64,000 nt of DNA from Halomonas salipaludis (GTDB lineage: Bacteria; Pseudomonadota; Gammaproteobacteria; Pseudomonadales; Halomonadaceae), in contig NZ_NSKB01000002.1 in assembly GCF_002286975.1 (NCBI RefSeq), positions 248,001 through 312,000 on the forward strand, given 5' to 3'. Below, piece by piece: positions 1 through 7,753 of this stretch. The position numbers were made by a program, and so were the translations under genes. The notes below the pieces were generated by a model. The model was not told the DNA's origin. It ran no database searches and saw only the letters and a list, made by a program, of their open reading frames with translations. Every line of letters begins with the position of its first letter. Positions within the stretch are counted from its first letter, which is position 1.

Positions 1-5
1 GCTGA

Positions 6-794
6 ATGAGCCTGAACAGATGGTTGCGAGGACTGGGCACCGCTCTTTCCTTTATCGCCTTTGGCATCGGCGGCCTTTTCATCGGTCTGGTGGTCGCCCC
101 ACTGTTGTCCATATGCGTGCGCGACAACGAGCGACGACATTGTCTGGCAAGACGCCTTATCCAACGCTGCTTCCGGGCTTTCATTCGCATGATGCGGGGC
201 CTGGGCGTACTCGACTATCAATTCGATCACCAGGATCGACTGCAACGCTCCGGCTTGCTGGTCCTAGCCAACCATCCCTCGTTGATCGATGTCGTTTTTC
301 TGCTGGCTCATATGCCCCATGCCAACTGCATCGTCAAGGGACGGCTGGCCAACAACCCGTTCACACGCGGCCCGATTCGCGCAGCAGGCTATATTACCAA
401 CAACGAGCCCGAAGCGGTTTTGGAGGCCGCCGAGGATAGCCTCAGGAAAGGCCATTCGCTGATCCTCTTTCCAGAAGGCACCCGCACCAAGCCGCATCAA
501 CCCATCAAGTTCAGGCGCGGTGGCGCCAACATCGCTTTGCGGACGGGAACGGCGATCACCCCCGTATTAATACGCTGCAATCCCACCACACTGACCAAGG
601 GCGAGCCTTGGTACCATATCCCGGCGGGCAAGGTGCGTATGGAACTGCGTGTCCTCCACGACCTGCCCTTCAACGACGATAACCAACAGCCGACCGGGCA
701 GCTCGCCAGACAACTGACAAAACGGCTGAGCGATCACTTCAACAGGGAACTGGAACGATTTGACCATGAACCAAACATGCGACCTGACGCTTGA
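6..794 (+). CDS. apeD: ApeD-like lysophospholipid-type acyltransferase of the aryl polyene cluster
   Basis: This 262-residue protein belongs to the PlsC (1-acyl-sn-glycerol-3-phosphate acyltransferase) family. A membrane helix lies near residues 12-37. The acyltransferase HX4D motif is seen in 'NHPSLIDVV' and the second block in 'LFPEGTRTKP', so the active site looks complete. The next gene (ACP) starts inside its 3' end, which shows translational coupling. In aryl polyene clusters such an enzyme precedes the two carrier proteins and probably moves an acyl chain from or to the ACP during assembly of the membrane-anchored pigment; that role is inferred from position. A TGA at bases 3-5 may end an upstream cluster gene outside the window. 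Family assignment is firm, the exact acceptor unknown. Confidence 0.85.
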   Translation: MSLNRWLRGLGTALSFIAFGIGGLFIGLVVAPLLSICVRDNERRHCLARRLIQRCFRAFIRMMRGLGVLDYQFDHQDRLQRSGLLVLANHPSLIDVVFLLAHMPHANCIVKGRLANNPFTRGPIRAAGYITNNEPEAVLEAAEDSLRKGHSLILFPEGTRTKPHQPIKFRRGGANIALRTGTAITPVLIRCNPTTLTKGEPWYHIPAGKVRMELRVLHDLPFNDDNQQPTGQLARQLTKRLSDHFNRELERFDHEPNMRPDA

Positions 795-1035
795 ACTCAA
801 GCGCCTGATTATCGACACGCTGGAACTCGAGGACATCACTCCCAGCGACATCGATCCTGAAGCCCCGCTGTTCGGCGATGGACTCGGGCTCGATTCCATC
901 GATGCCCTCGAGCTCGGCTTGGCACTGCAAAAGCACTACGGCATCAAGCTTGACGCCGAAGCCGAGGAAACCCGCCACCATTTTTCCAACTTGAATGCCC
1001 TGCATTCTCTCGTGGAGGCCCGCCGTGTCAACTGA
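766..1035 (+). CDS. apeE: Acyl carrier protein 1 (ApeE-like)
   Basis: An 89-residue acidic acyl carrier protein. The phosphopantetheine attachment serine is Ser44 in 'GLGLDSIDALEL', the classical DSL/DSI motif at the start of helix 2. The ATG at 766 is preferred over a TTG six bases upstream. The gene overlaps the acyltransferase by 29 nt and the next ACP by 11 nt. Aryl polyene systems carry two ACPs, one tending to load the aryl starter and one the extender units; which of the two this is cannot be told from sequence. It would be activated by the phosphopantetheinyl transferase at 16078-16692. Confidence 0.9.
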   Translation: MNQTCDLTLELKRLIIDTLELEDITPSDIDPEAPLFGDGLGLDSIDALELGLALQKHYGIKLDAEAEETRHHFSNLNALHSLVEARRVN

Positions 1036-1291
1036 TACCGTCGCCGAGAATCGCCCCGAAATATTGGCTCACGTGCGCAAGACACTGGTTGAGTTGTTCG
1101 ACCTCGATACCGCTGACATCACCCCCGAAGCGCGACTCTACGAAGACCTGGATATCGACAGCATCGATGCCGTGGATCTAGTCGTCGAACTCAAGCAGTT
1201 TACCGGCCGGCGCATCAACCCCGACGACTTCAAATCGGTGCGCACTATCGATGACGTCGTCAATGCTGTCGAACGTTTGATGCACCGCTGA
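1025..1291 (+). CDS. apeF: Acyl carrier protein 2 (ApeF-like)
   Basis: An 88-residue second acyl carrier protein with the attachment serine Ser46 in 'DLDIDSIDAVDLVVEL'. A GTG start at 1025 is chosen because it overlaps the preceding ACP stop by 11 nt and gives a normal ACP length. The two ACPs differ clearly around helix 1 and before the motif, so they are not a recent duplication and probably have distinct partners. Tandem ACPs followed by a small COG4648-type membrane protein are a hallmark of aryl polyene clusters. Confidence 0.9.
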   Translation: MSTDTVAENRPEILAHVRKTLVELFDLDTADITPEARLYEDLDIDSIDAVDLVVELKQFTGRRINPDDFKSVRTIDDVVNAVERLMHR

Positions 1292-1294
1292 GAG

Positions 1295-1831
1295 ATGCCG
1301 AGACAAGCGCTCAAGTGGCTCGGCGTCTGCATGGCGCTAGCCTGGCCTGTACTGGTCTTCGTCCTGCATGACCGCCTGGGTAGCTGGCCTCTATTGGCGA
1401 TCGGCGCCTTGCTGCTCGCCTGGCGAATGCCACAGGCTCGATATCTGGCCACCTTGGCGGCGGCACTATTGCTGGCCCTGGGGGGCTTGGGGCATGCCGA
1501 ACTCGGCATGCGTGCCTACCCCGTCGCCGTCAGCATCGTCATGCTGGCCGTTTTTCTGTCCAGCCTGTGGCGGGGTATGCCGATCGTCGAGCGTCTGGCG
1601 CGCCTGCACGACCCCGATCTGCCACCGGCCGGAATACGCTATACCCGCCGGGTCACCTGGGCATGGTGCGGTTTCTTCGTCTTCAACGGAACCATCGCCT
1701 GCTGGACAGCGTTATATGCCGACCTGGCGACCTGGACGTTATACAACGGCGTTATCAGCTACGCCCTGATCGCCATGATGTTTGCCGGTGAATGGCTGCT
1801 GCGCCACCGGTTGCGAAGGAGCTTGTCGTGA
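1295..1831 (+). CDS. apeG: COG4648-type integral membrane protein (ApeG-like)
   Basis: A 178-residue protein with about five or six hydrophobic helices (for example residues 6-26, 30-42, 48-64, 68-86 and 119-172), hence an inner-membrane protein. It lies between the ACP pair and the aryl-acid ligase, the position of apeG in Escherichia and Vibrio aryl polyene loci. No catalytic motif is visible and the function of the family is not established; a scaffold or assembly role at the membrane is a guess. Its TGA stop overlaps the GTG start of the next gene. The call rests on position, length and topology. Confidence 0.75.
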   Translation: MPRQALKWLGVCMALAWPVLVFVLHDRLGSWPLLAIGALLLAWRMPQARYLATLAAALLLALGGLGHAELGMRAYPVAVSIVMLAVFLSSLWRGMPIVERLARLHDPDLPPAGIRYTRRVTWAWCGFFVFNGTIACWTALYADLATWTLYNGVISYALIAMMFAGEWLLRHRLRRSLS

Positions 1832-3525
1832 CATTCGTTCCGCTAACTCGATTGCCCTGGCGTAGAGCAATCACGCATCAGCACTCACTCCCGCGGCACT
1901 GGGTCGATCCGTTCTCGCTTACCCAGCGTATCGATGCTTGGCGTCGTTGGCTGGCCGGCCAACCCGCTGGTCACTGGCTACTCTACCGACGTCACCCTGG
2001 GGAATTCTGCGCGGCCCTGGCTGCGCTGTGGGAAAGCGGTCGTGTCGCAGTGCTGCCGGCCGACGATCGCCCCGAAACCCTGGCCCGGCTTGCCGCAGAG
2101 CTCGACGGCACGCTGCCCGAGACTCCTGACGAGCAGAGCGCCAACCACCCTACCACTCCTGCATATCCCGAGTCGCTCAACCCATCGGCCACGGCGGTCG
2201 TCCTTTACACCTCCGGTTCCACCGGCGATCCCATACGCCTGGCCAAGCGCTTCGACCAGCTCGATGCGGAACTGGCCGCCCATGCCGAACTGTGGCCCTT
2301 GGCCGATGGCTGTATCATCTCGCAGGTCAGCCACCAGCACATCTATGGCCTGCTTACCGGCGTGCTGCACCCCTTAGGTACCGGCGCTCCTTTCTGTGGC
2401 GACGAGTGCCGGTACCCGGAAGTGCTGGCGGCTCGCCTTCAGGAGGCCGGCGACGCCGGCCTAGCTCCAGTGGTGGTGAGCTCTCCCGCTCAATTGTCAC
2501 GACTGCCGGAACATCTGTCGTGGCACGACTTGCCCCGCCCCCGCCGCGTGTTCTCCTCCGGCGCTCCACTCGCGGCAGAGCATGCCCAGCGCACCGAGAG
2601 CCTGCTGCACGCGCCTGTGATCGAGATTTATGGCAGTACCGAGACCGGCGGAATCGCCCAGCGCCGGCAAACGCAGGGCTCCACCTGGCAGGCCCTGCCC
2701 GGTGTGGAATTATCGATCATGGATGGGAGCCTGACGCTGCGCTCGCCGTTCCTGGAGGACCCGCAAAGCGGGTGGCAACAACCCGACCGCGTGGCGCCGG
2801 CAACCGCTGGCTTCGAGTTGCTGGGCCGCGTCGATCGGCTGGTAAAGATCGCTGGCAAACGCGTCTCGCTGGATCATATCGAGCTGAGCCTCACCGCCTT
2901 GCCAGAAGTCAGTGAGGCCCGTTGTATCGATCTCGGTCGCACCGATGGACGCCTGGGGGCCGTGGTTACGCTGCACGACGAACGCATGCCACACCGACAC
3001 GATACCCGCCATGAGCTGATCCAGCGTCTGCGGACGCATTTGTCACATCATCTGGAGCGTGTCGCCATTCCGCGCTACTGGCGCTTCGTCGATGCCCTGC
3101 CGAGCAATGCCCAGGGCAAGCTCGACCGTAGCCTGGTCGACCGACTGTTCGCCGATCTCGACGACAACAAGGCACCACGCTGGCTGGGCGAGCGCCGCCC
3201 GGATCCCGCTACCTGCCTCTTGACCCTGGAAGTGCCGGAACGGTTGGTCTTTCTCGAAGGACACTTCGAAGAGTACCCGCTGGTGCCAGGCGTGGTCATG
3301 GTGCAATGGGCCATCGAACTCGCCAACGACAGCTTCGGTGAGACAGGCGAGTTCCAGGGTATCGAGCGCTTAAAGTTTCAGCGTGTGTTACGCCCGGGCT
3401 CGCGCTTCACGCTGCAGTTGACGCGTCGCGATGACGGCATCGCTTTCGCCATCGACTCACATGAGGGCCGGCATTGCGCCGGGCAGGTGCGCCTGCTGAC
3501 CCGGCACGGAGGGGGCCATGGCTGA
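1828..3525 (+). CDS. apeH: AMP-dependent acyl/aryl ligase fused to an ApeI-type hot-dog dehydratase (ApeH-ApeI)
   Basis: A 565-residue two-domain protein. The N-terminal part is an ANL-family adenylating ligase with the phosphate-binding loop 'VVLYTSGSTGDP' (about residues 125-135), the 'EIYGSTETGGIA' core and a C-terminal 'GRVDRLVKIAGKRVSL' hinge. It should activate the aryl acid and load it on an ACP. Residues from about 450 on form a hot-dog domain with the FabZ-like signature 'GHFEEYPLVPGVVMVQWA', matching the separate ApeI of E. coli. At the position of the catalytic Glu/Asp there is Gln, so dehydratase activity is uncertain. The GTG at 1828 follows AAGGAG and overlaps the apeG stop, so it is preferred over the upstream ATG. 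Ligase call firm; fusion directly visible. Confidence 0.88.
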   Translation: MTFVPLTRLPWRRAITHQHSLPRHWVDPFSLTQRIDAWRRWLAGQPAGHWLLYRRHPGEFCAALAALWESGRVAVLPADDRPETLARLAAELDGTLPETPDEQSANHPTTPAYPESLNPSATAVVLYTSGSTGDPIRLAKRFDQLDAELAAHAELWPLADGCIISQVSHQHIYGLLTGVLHPLGTGAPFCGDECRYPEVLAARLQEAGDAGLAPVVVSSPAQLSRLPEHLSWHDLPRPRRVFSSGAPLAAEHAQRTESLLHAPVIEIYGSTETGGIAQRRQTQGSTWQALPGVELSIMDGSLTLRSPFLEDPQSGWQQPDRVAPATAGFELLGRVDRLVKIAGKRVSLDHIELSLTALPEVSEARCIDLGRTDGRLGAVVTLHDERMPHRHDTRHELIQRLRTHLSHHLERVAIPRYWRFVDALPSNAQGKLDRSLVDRLFADLDDNKAPRWLGERRPDPATCLLTLEVPERLVFLEGHFEEYPLVPGVVMVQWAIELANDSFGETGEFQGIERLKFQRVLRPGSRFTLQLTRRDDGIAFAIDSHEGRHCAGQVRLLTRHGGGHG

Positions 3526-4276
3526 GGCGCGTCCCTGCATCCTGATTCCGGTCTATAACCACCCCACCACGATCGGCCCACTCTGTGACGAACTAGCTGC
3601 CCTGGGACTACCGCTGCTGCTGGTGGACGATGGCTGTGATGTCGAATGTGCAGCCGAACTCGACCGCCTCGCCGGGATGGGACACCACCTGCTGCGCCTG
3701 CCCACCAACCAGGGCAAGGGTGCTGCGGTACGAGCCGGACTCGAGCAGGCCCAGCGCCTGGAGTACACGCATGTCCTGCAGGTGGATGCCGACGGTCAGC
3801 ATGACCGCGAGGACCTGCCGGCCTTTCTCGCCGAACTGGAGTCGGCCCCCGAGGCGTTGGTGGTCGGTTACCCGCGCTACGACACCAGCGTTCCACGGGC
3901 ACGCTTCTATGGCCGTTACGCGACTCATGTGTGGGTATGGATCAACACCCTGTCCCTGGAAATTCGTGATTCCATGTGCGGCGTCAGGCTCTACCCAGTC
4001 GCAGCGCTCAACCGCCTGCTGGCACGCTACCCCTGTGGCAACCGCATGACCTTCGACACCGAAGTGCTGGTGCGCTGGCACTGGTCTGGTGGCGCCCTGA
4101 CTCAGCGACCGGTACGTGTGCATTACCCACGCGATGGCATCAGCCACTTCGCACTGTGGCGCGACAATCGCCAGATCTCCATGATGCATACCCGCCTGTT
4201 CTTCGGCATGCTGCTGCGCCTGCCCCGCCTGCTGGCCCGACGCCTGCGAAGGCAACCCGCAGAGGTGGGTTCATGA
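3518..4276 (+). CDS. apeJ: Family 2 glycosyltransferase (N-terminal half of ApeJ)
   Basis: A 252-residue GT-A glycosyltransferase of family GT2. It starts with 'PCILIPVYNHP', has 'LLLVDDGCD' and the metal-binding DXD-like block 'VDADGQHDREDL', then 'DSMCGVRLYPV' typical of dolichyl-phosphate-mannose-synthase-like enzymes. In E. coli, ApeJ is a single protein joining such a domain to an acyltransferase; here the two are separate genes overlapping by 4 nt (ATGA). The enzyme probably adds a sugar to the polyene or its lipid anchor; donor and acceptor are unknown. It overlaps the ligase by 8 nt. Confidence 0.82.
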   Translation: MAEARPCILIPVYNHPTTIGPLCDELAALGLPLLLVDDGCDVECAAELDRLAGMGHHLLRLPTNQGKGAAVRAGLEQAQRLEYTHVLQVDADGQHDREDLPAFLAELESAPEALVVGYPRYDTSVPRARFYGRYATHVWVWINTLSLEIRDSMCGVRLYPVAALNRLLARYPCGNRMTFDTEVLVRWHWSGGALTQRPVRVHYPRDGISHFALWRDNRQISMMHTRLFFGMLLRLPRLLARRLRRQPAEVGS

Positions 4277-5193
4277 ACCGTCATTGGGCTCAGATCGGCG
4301 AACGCGGCACCATCGCCGGCATGACATTGATGGTGGCGATACAGCGCCACCTGGGGCGCTGGCCCTTCCGGCTCGTGCTATGGCCGGTCATGCTGTGGTA
4401 CTTCCTGGCGCATGCCACGGCACGAGGCGCCTCCCAGTCTTATCTGCAGCGCCTTTATCCTCATCTCGGACAACGTCCGCTGGCCCGCTGGTGGCACAGC
4501 TATCGCCACTTTCTCGCCTTCGGCGATACGCTGATGGACAAGGTCGCGGCGTGGAGCGGGGATATCGCCGACGAGCGCCTGACCGGCACGGGCATCGAAC
4601 GATTCAGCGCCGCCATCGAAGGCGGCCGGGGCGGCCTGATCCTGGTCGCTCATCACGGTAATCTCGACGTAGTCAACGCCATCGCCGAGCGGCACCCGGG
4701 GCTCGAACTGACGGTGATGATGCATACCCGCAACGCACGCAAGTTCAATGCGCTGCTCGAGCGTGTCACCGGCCGACCCCGCCCGCATGTGCTCGAAGTC
4801 AGCGAGATCACTCCGGCCACCGCCCAGGCGCTGGCCGAACGCATTCACACCGGCGGCTACGTGGTCATCGCCGCCGACCGTCTTTCCCTGTCGGAGGGGA
4901 GAACGCGGCTTCTCGATTTTCTCGGCGAACGCGCCCGGTTCCCCGAAGGTCCGTTCTGGCTTGCCACGTTGCTGCGCTGCCCGCTGTACACCCTCGCCTG
5001 CGTACGCGAGGGTGACAGGTTCCGGATCGACTTCGAGGCCCTCGATGACACCGGGGAACTGCCACGCCGCCAGCGCGAGGCCTGGATTGCCGACACCATG
5101 CAGCGCCATGCCGACCACTTGGCCGAGCGCGTTCGGCGTCATCCCCTGCAATGGTTCAATTTCTATCCGTTCTGGTTGAACGACACTGGATGA
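4273..5193 (+). CDS. LpxL/HtrB-like lipid acyltransferase (C-terminal half of ApeJ)
   Basis: A 306-residue acyltransferase of the lysophospholipid/lauroyl (LpxL-HtrB) type. The HX4D catalytic motif is 'AHHGNLDVV', and the protein ends in 'HPLQWFNFYPFW', typical for the family. An N-terminal hydrophobic helix (about residues 28-48) would anchor it to the inner membrane. It corresponds to the acyltransferase part of E. coli ApeJ. The likely reaction is transfer of the finished aryl polyene chain, or a fatty acyl chain, to the sugar-lipid made by the preceding glycosyltransferase. The ATG at 4273 is selected because it overlaps the upstream TGA. Confidence 0.8.
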   Translation: MNRHWAQIGERGTIAGMTLMVAIQRHLGRWPFRLVLWPVMLWYFLAHATARGASQSYLQRLYPHLGQRPLARWWHSYRHFLAFGDTLMDKVAAWSGDIADERLTGTGIERFSAAIEGGRGGLILVAHHGNLDVVNAIAERHPGLELTVMMHTRNARKFNALLERVTGRPRPHVLEVSEITPATAQALAERIHTGGYVVIAADRLSLSEGRTRLLDFLGERARFPEGPFWLATLLRCPLYTLACVREGDRFRIDFEALDDTGELPRRQREAWIADTMQRHADHLAERVRRHPLQWFNFYPFWLNDTG

Positions 5194-5197
5194 CTAC

Positions 5198-6769
5198 ATG
5201 ACGACACTCCATGACCCGCTTGCCGGGCCCATCACCGGCGAACCGCTCACGCTGGATGGCTCGACCGTCACTCTCGAGGACGTACTGGCCGTTGCCGAAG
5301 GCCGACGTCGCGTCGTGCTGTCGTCAGCCCCCGAATTCCGTGATCGTATCGCCCGCGGCAATGCGTTTCTCGAACGCCTGCTGGAGGAAGATGGTGTCGT
5401 CTATGGCGTCACCACCGGCTACGGCGACTCCTGCACCCGCGAAGTGCCGACCTCCGACCTGGAACAGCTACCGCGCCAGCTGTACACCTTCCACGGCTGT
5501 GGTCTGGGCGAGGTACTGTCGGTGGAAGCCGCACGAGCCGTGATCATGGTGCGCCTGGTATCGTTGTGTCGCGGTGTCTCGGGGGTCAGCGTCGAGCTCC
5601 TGGAACGGCTGGCCTGGCTGCTCGAGCACGATGTCGTGCCGGTCATTCCCGAGGAGGGCTCGGTAGGGGCCAGCGGCGATCTGACGCCGCTGTCGTACTT
5701 AGCCGCGGTACTTTGCGGTGAGCGCGAGGTGTTCGACCAAGGCCAACGCCGCGCGACCTCCGAGGTCTTTGCCGAACGCGGCCTGGCGCCCTATCGGCTG
5801 AAGCCCAAGGAAGGCCTGGCGCTGATGAACGGAACCGCGGTCATGACCGCGCTGGGCGTGTTCGCTTTCGCCCGCGCTACCTATCTGGCGCAGCTTGCCA
5901 CACGCATCACGGCACTATCGGTGCATGCACTGGACGGCAATCCCTACCACTTCGATGCCGACCTGTTCGCCGCCAAGCCGCACCCCGGCCAGAATCGCGT
6001 GGCGGAACGCCTGCGCAACGACCTGCATGCTCCCGAGACGCCACGCAACTCGCCCCGCCTGCAGGACCGTTACTCGACACGCTGCGCACCGCACGTGATC
6101 GGCGTGGTGGAAGATGCCCTGCCCTGGTGGCGCCAGTTCCTCGAGAACGAGCTCAACAGCGCCAACGACAATCCGCTGGTCGATGCCGAGCACGGTAAGG
6201 TCATGCACGGCGGTCATTTCTACGGCGGCCACGTCGCCTTCGTCATGGACAGCCTAAAGCAAGCCTGCGCCAACCTGGCCGATCTGCTCGACCGCCAGCT
6301 GGCGCTGCTGGTCGACACCCGCTTCAACCATGGCCTGCCCAGTAACCTGAGTGGTGCCAGACCCGAGCGGGCCAGCCTCAACCATGGCTACAAGGCCGTG
6401 CAGATCGGCGCTTCGGCGTGGACTGCCGAGGCGCTCAAACTGACCATCCCGGCCAGCGTCTTCTCGCGCTCCACCGAATGCCATAATCAGGACAAGGTCA
6501 GCATGGGCACCATCGCCGCTCGCGATGCCCTGCGTGTACTGACCCTCGTCGAACAGGTCGCCGCCGCAGCCCTCCATGCCGCCTGCCAGGCTACCGAACT
6601 GCGCAGTCATCTTGCCGATTCGACCTCGCTCCCCGAACGCCTGGCCGGTTTTCTCGATGCCTGTCGGGAGATTTTTCCGGCCTTGGGCGAAGATCGTGCC
6701 CTGGAATCCGAACTGCGCATCCTGTGTGACCTGATTCGCCAACGCCGCTGGAGCCTGTATGACGCCTGA
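5198..6769 (+). CDS. Aromatic amino acid ammonia-lyase (HAL/TAL/PAL family, MIO enzyme)
   Basis: A 523-residue lyase of the histidine/tyrosine/phenylalanine ammonia-lyase family. The Ala-Ser-Gly triad that cyclises to the MIO cofactor is residues 158-160 in 'GSVGASGDLTPLSYLA'. The catalytic loop Tyr75 is in 'GVTTGYGDSC'. At the substrate-selectivity pair the protein has Phe98-His99 ('YTFHGCGLGE'), which matches neither textbook HutH (Ser-His) nor Rhodobacter TAL (His-Leu). Position inside the pigment cluster argues against histidine catabolism; no other hut gene is present. The likely job is to make a cinnamic or coumaric acid starter for the ligase, inferred by analogy with flexirubin clusters. 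It follows the acyltransferase by 4 nt and overlaps the thioesterase by 11 nt. Confidence 0.85.
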   Translation: MTTLHDPLAGPITGEPLTLDGSTVTLEDVLAVAEGRRRVVLSSAPEFRDRIARGNAFLERLLEEDGVVYGVTTGYGDSCTREVPTSDLEQLPRQLYTFHGCGLGEVLSVEAARAVIMVRLVSLCRGVSGVSVELLERLAWLLEHDVVPVIPEEGSVGASGDLTPLSYLAAVLCGEREVFDQGQRRATSEVFAERGLAPYRLKPKEGLALMNGTAVMTALGVFAFARATYLAQLATRITALSVHALDGNPYHFDADLFAAKPHPGQNRVAERLRNDLHAPETPRNSPRLQDRYSTRCAPHVIGVVEDALPWWRQFLENELNSANDNPLVDAEHGKVMHGGHFYGGHVAFVMDSLKQACANLADLLDRQLALLVDTRFNHGLPSNLSGARPERASLNHGYKAVQIGASAWTAEALKLTIPASVFSRSTECHNQDKVSMGTIAARDALRVLTLVEQVAAAALHAACQATELRSHLADSTSLPERLAGFLDACREIFPALGEDRALESELRILCDLIRQRRWSLYDA

Positions 6770-7199
6770 CGACCGCCCGTTGCCGCGCTGCGAAACCGAG
6801 CTGACGATCCCCTTCCATGATGTCGACATGATGCAGGTGGCCTGGCACGGCCACTATGTACGGTATCTGGAAATCGCCCGCTGCGAGTTGCTCGATGCCA
6901 TCGATTACAACTATCCACAAATGCAGGCCTCGGGGTTCGCCTGGCCAGTGATCGACCTGCGCCTGCGCTATGCCGCCCCGATAACCCTCGCTCAGCGGAT
7001 CGTCATCGAAGCACGCATGAGCGAGTGGGAACATCGACTCAAGATCGACTACACCATCCGCGATGCCGAGTCGCGCAAGCGCCTGACCCGGGCGTGGAGC
7101 GTACAGGTCGCAGTGGGGCTGGACGACCACGAGATGCGCCTGGTGTCGCCACCACCGCTGGTCGAGCGACTGCTCGCCTGGCAGGAGGCCAACCCGTGA
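6759..7199 (+). CDS. apeK: Acyl-CoA/ACP thioesterase, 4HBT hot-dog fold (ApeK-like)
   Basis: A 146-residue hot-dog thioesterase of the YbgC/4-hydroxybenzoyl-CoA thioesterase type. The family signature 'FHDVDMMQVAWHGHYVRYLE' contains the active-site Asp followed by the HXXYXXYXE-like helix. In aryl polyene clusters ApeK is thought to release or proof-read ACP-bound chains. It overlaps the lyase upstream by 11 nt and the LolA-like gene downstream (TGATG), so it is part of the single long transcription unit. Confidence 0.85.
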   Translation: MTPDDRPLPRCETELTIPFHDVDMMQVAWHGHYVRYLEIARCELLDAIDYNYPQMQASGFAWPVIDLRLRYAAPITLAQRIVIEARMSEWEHRLKIDYTIRDAESRKRLTRAWSVQVAVGLDDHEMRLVSPPPLVERLLAWQEANP

Positions 7200-7753
7200 T
7201 GCGTCTCTCACTGAGAATGTGTGTCGCCCTGTGCCTGACCGCCCCCGCCGCGCTAGGGGCGACACCAAATGACGCTGCGCTTGCCGAACGCCTGGCCGCT
7301 CATGCCCCGCAATGCGGCCGCTTCGAGCAGTCTCGCTGGCTGGCCGATCTCGAGACACAACTGGATAGCCGCGGCCATTTCCAACGCCGCGAAGATGGCC
7401 TCGTCTGGCAAACGATCGCGCCAGTGAATGATCGCGTGGTCCTGAGTGAAGACAACGACGATCTGCCGCGCGGCTTCCAGGTCGTCGCCCCGGTCTTTTC
7501 CGGTCTCGTATCCGGCGACTGGCGGGCCTTGGAGCGGCACTTCACGATCGAACTCAGCGGCGAGCTGGAAGAGTGGCAGGCCAACCTGACACCCAACGAG
7601 ACGGCGGTGGCCGAACGACTCACGCAACTGCGGGTGAGCGGTTCCCGGCAGGTGGAACGGGTCGAGCTCGAGTTCACCGACGGCGACCGGCTCGACCTGA
7701 CCCTGACACAGACCGCTTGCGAGAGCCTCGATGAGGGTGATTCTAGGCCGTGA
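7199..7753 (+). CDS. apeL: LolA-like periplasmic outer-membrane lipoprotein carrier (ApeL)
   Basis: A 184-residue secreted protein. Residues 1-20 form a signal peptide ending near 'PAALGA'. The mature part keeps the LolA-like opening 'GRFEQSRWLADLETQLDSRG' followed by 'GLVWQTIAP'. ApeL is believed to carry the hydrophobic pigment across the periplasm, paired with the MMPL exporter encoded next. The ATG at 7199 overlaps the thioesterase stop and gives a clean signal peptide. A paralog with an acidic tail lies at 16765-17520. Confidence 0.82.
   Translation: MRLSLRMCVALCLTAPAALGATPNDAALAERLAAHAPQCGRFEQSRWLADLETQLDSRGHFQRREDGLVWQTIAPVNDRVVLSEDNDDLPRGFQVVAPVFSGLVSGDWRALERHFTIELSGELEEWQANLTPNETAVAERLTQLRVSGSRQVERVELEFTDGDRLDLTLTQTACESLDEGDSRP

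Noticed and set aside
5198-6769. Calling the lyase HutH of histidine utilisation
   Set aside because: No hutU, hutI or hutG neighbour; it is embedded in a pigment cluster and its selectivity pair differs from HutH.
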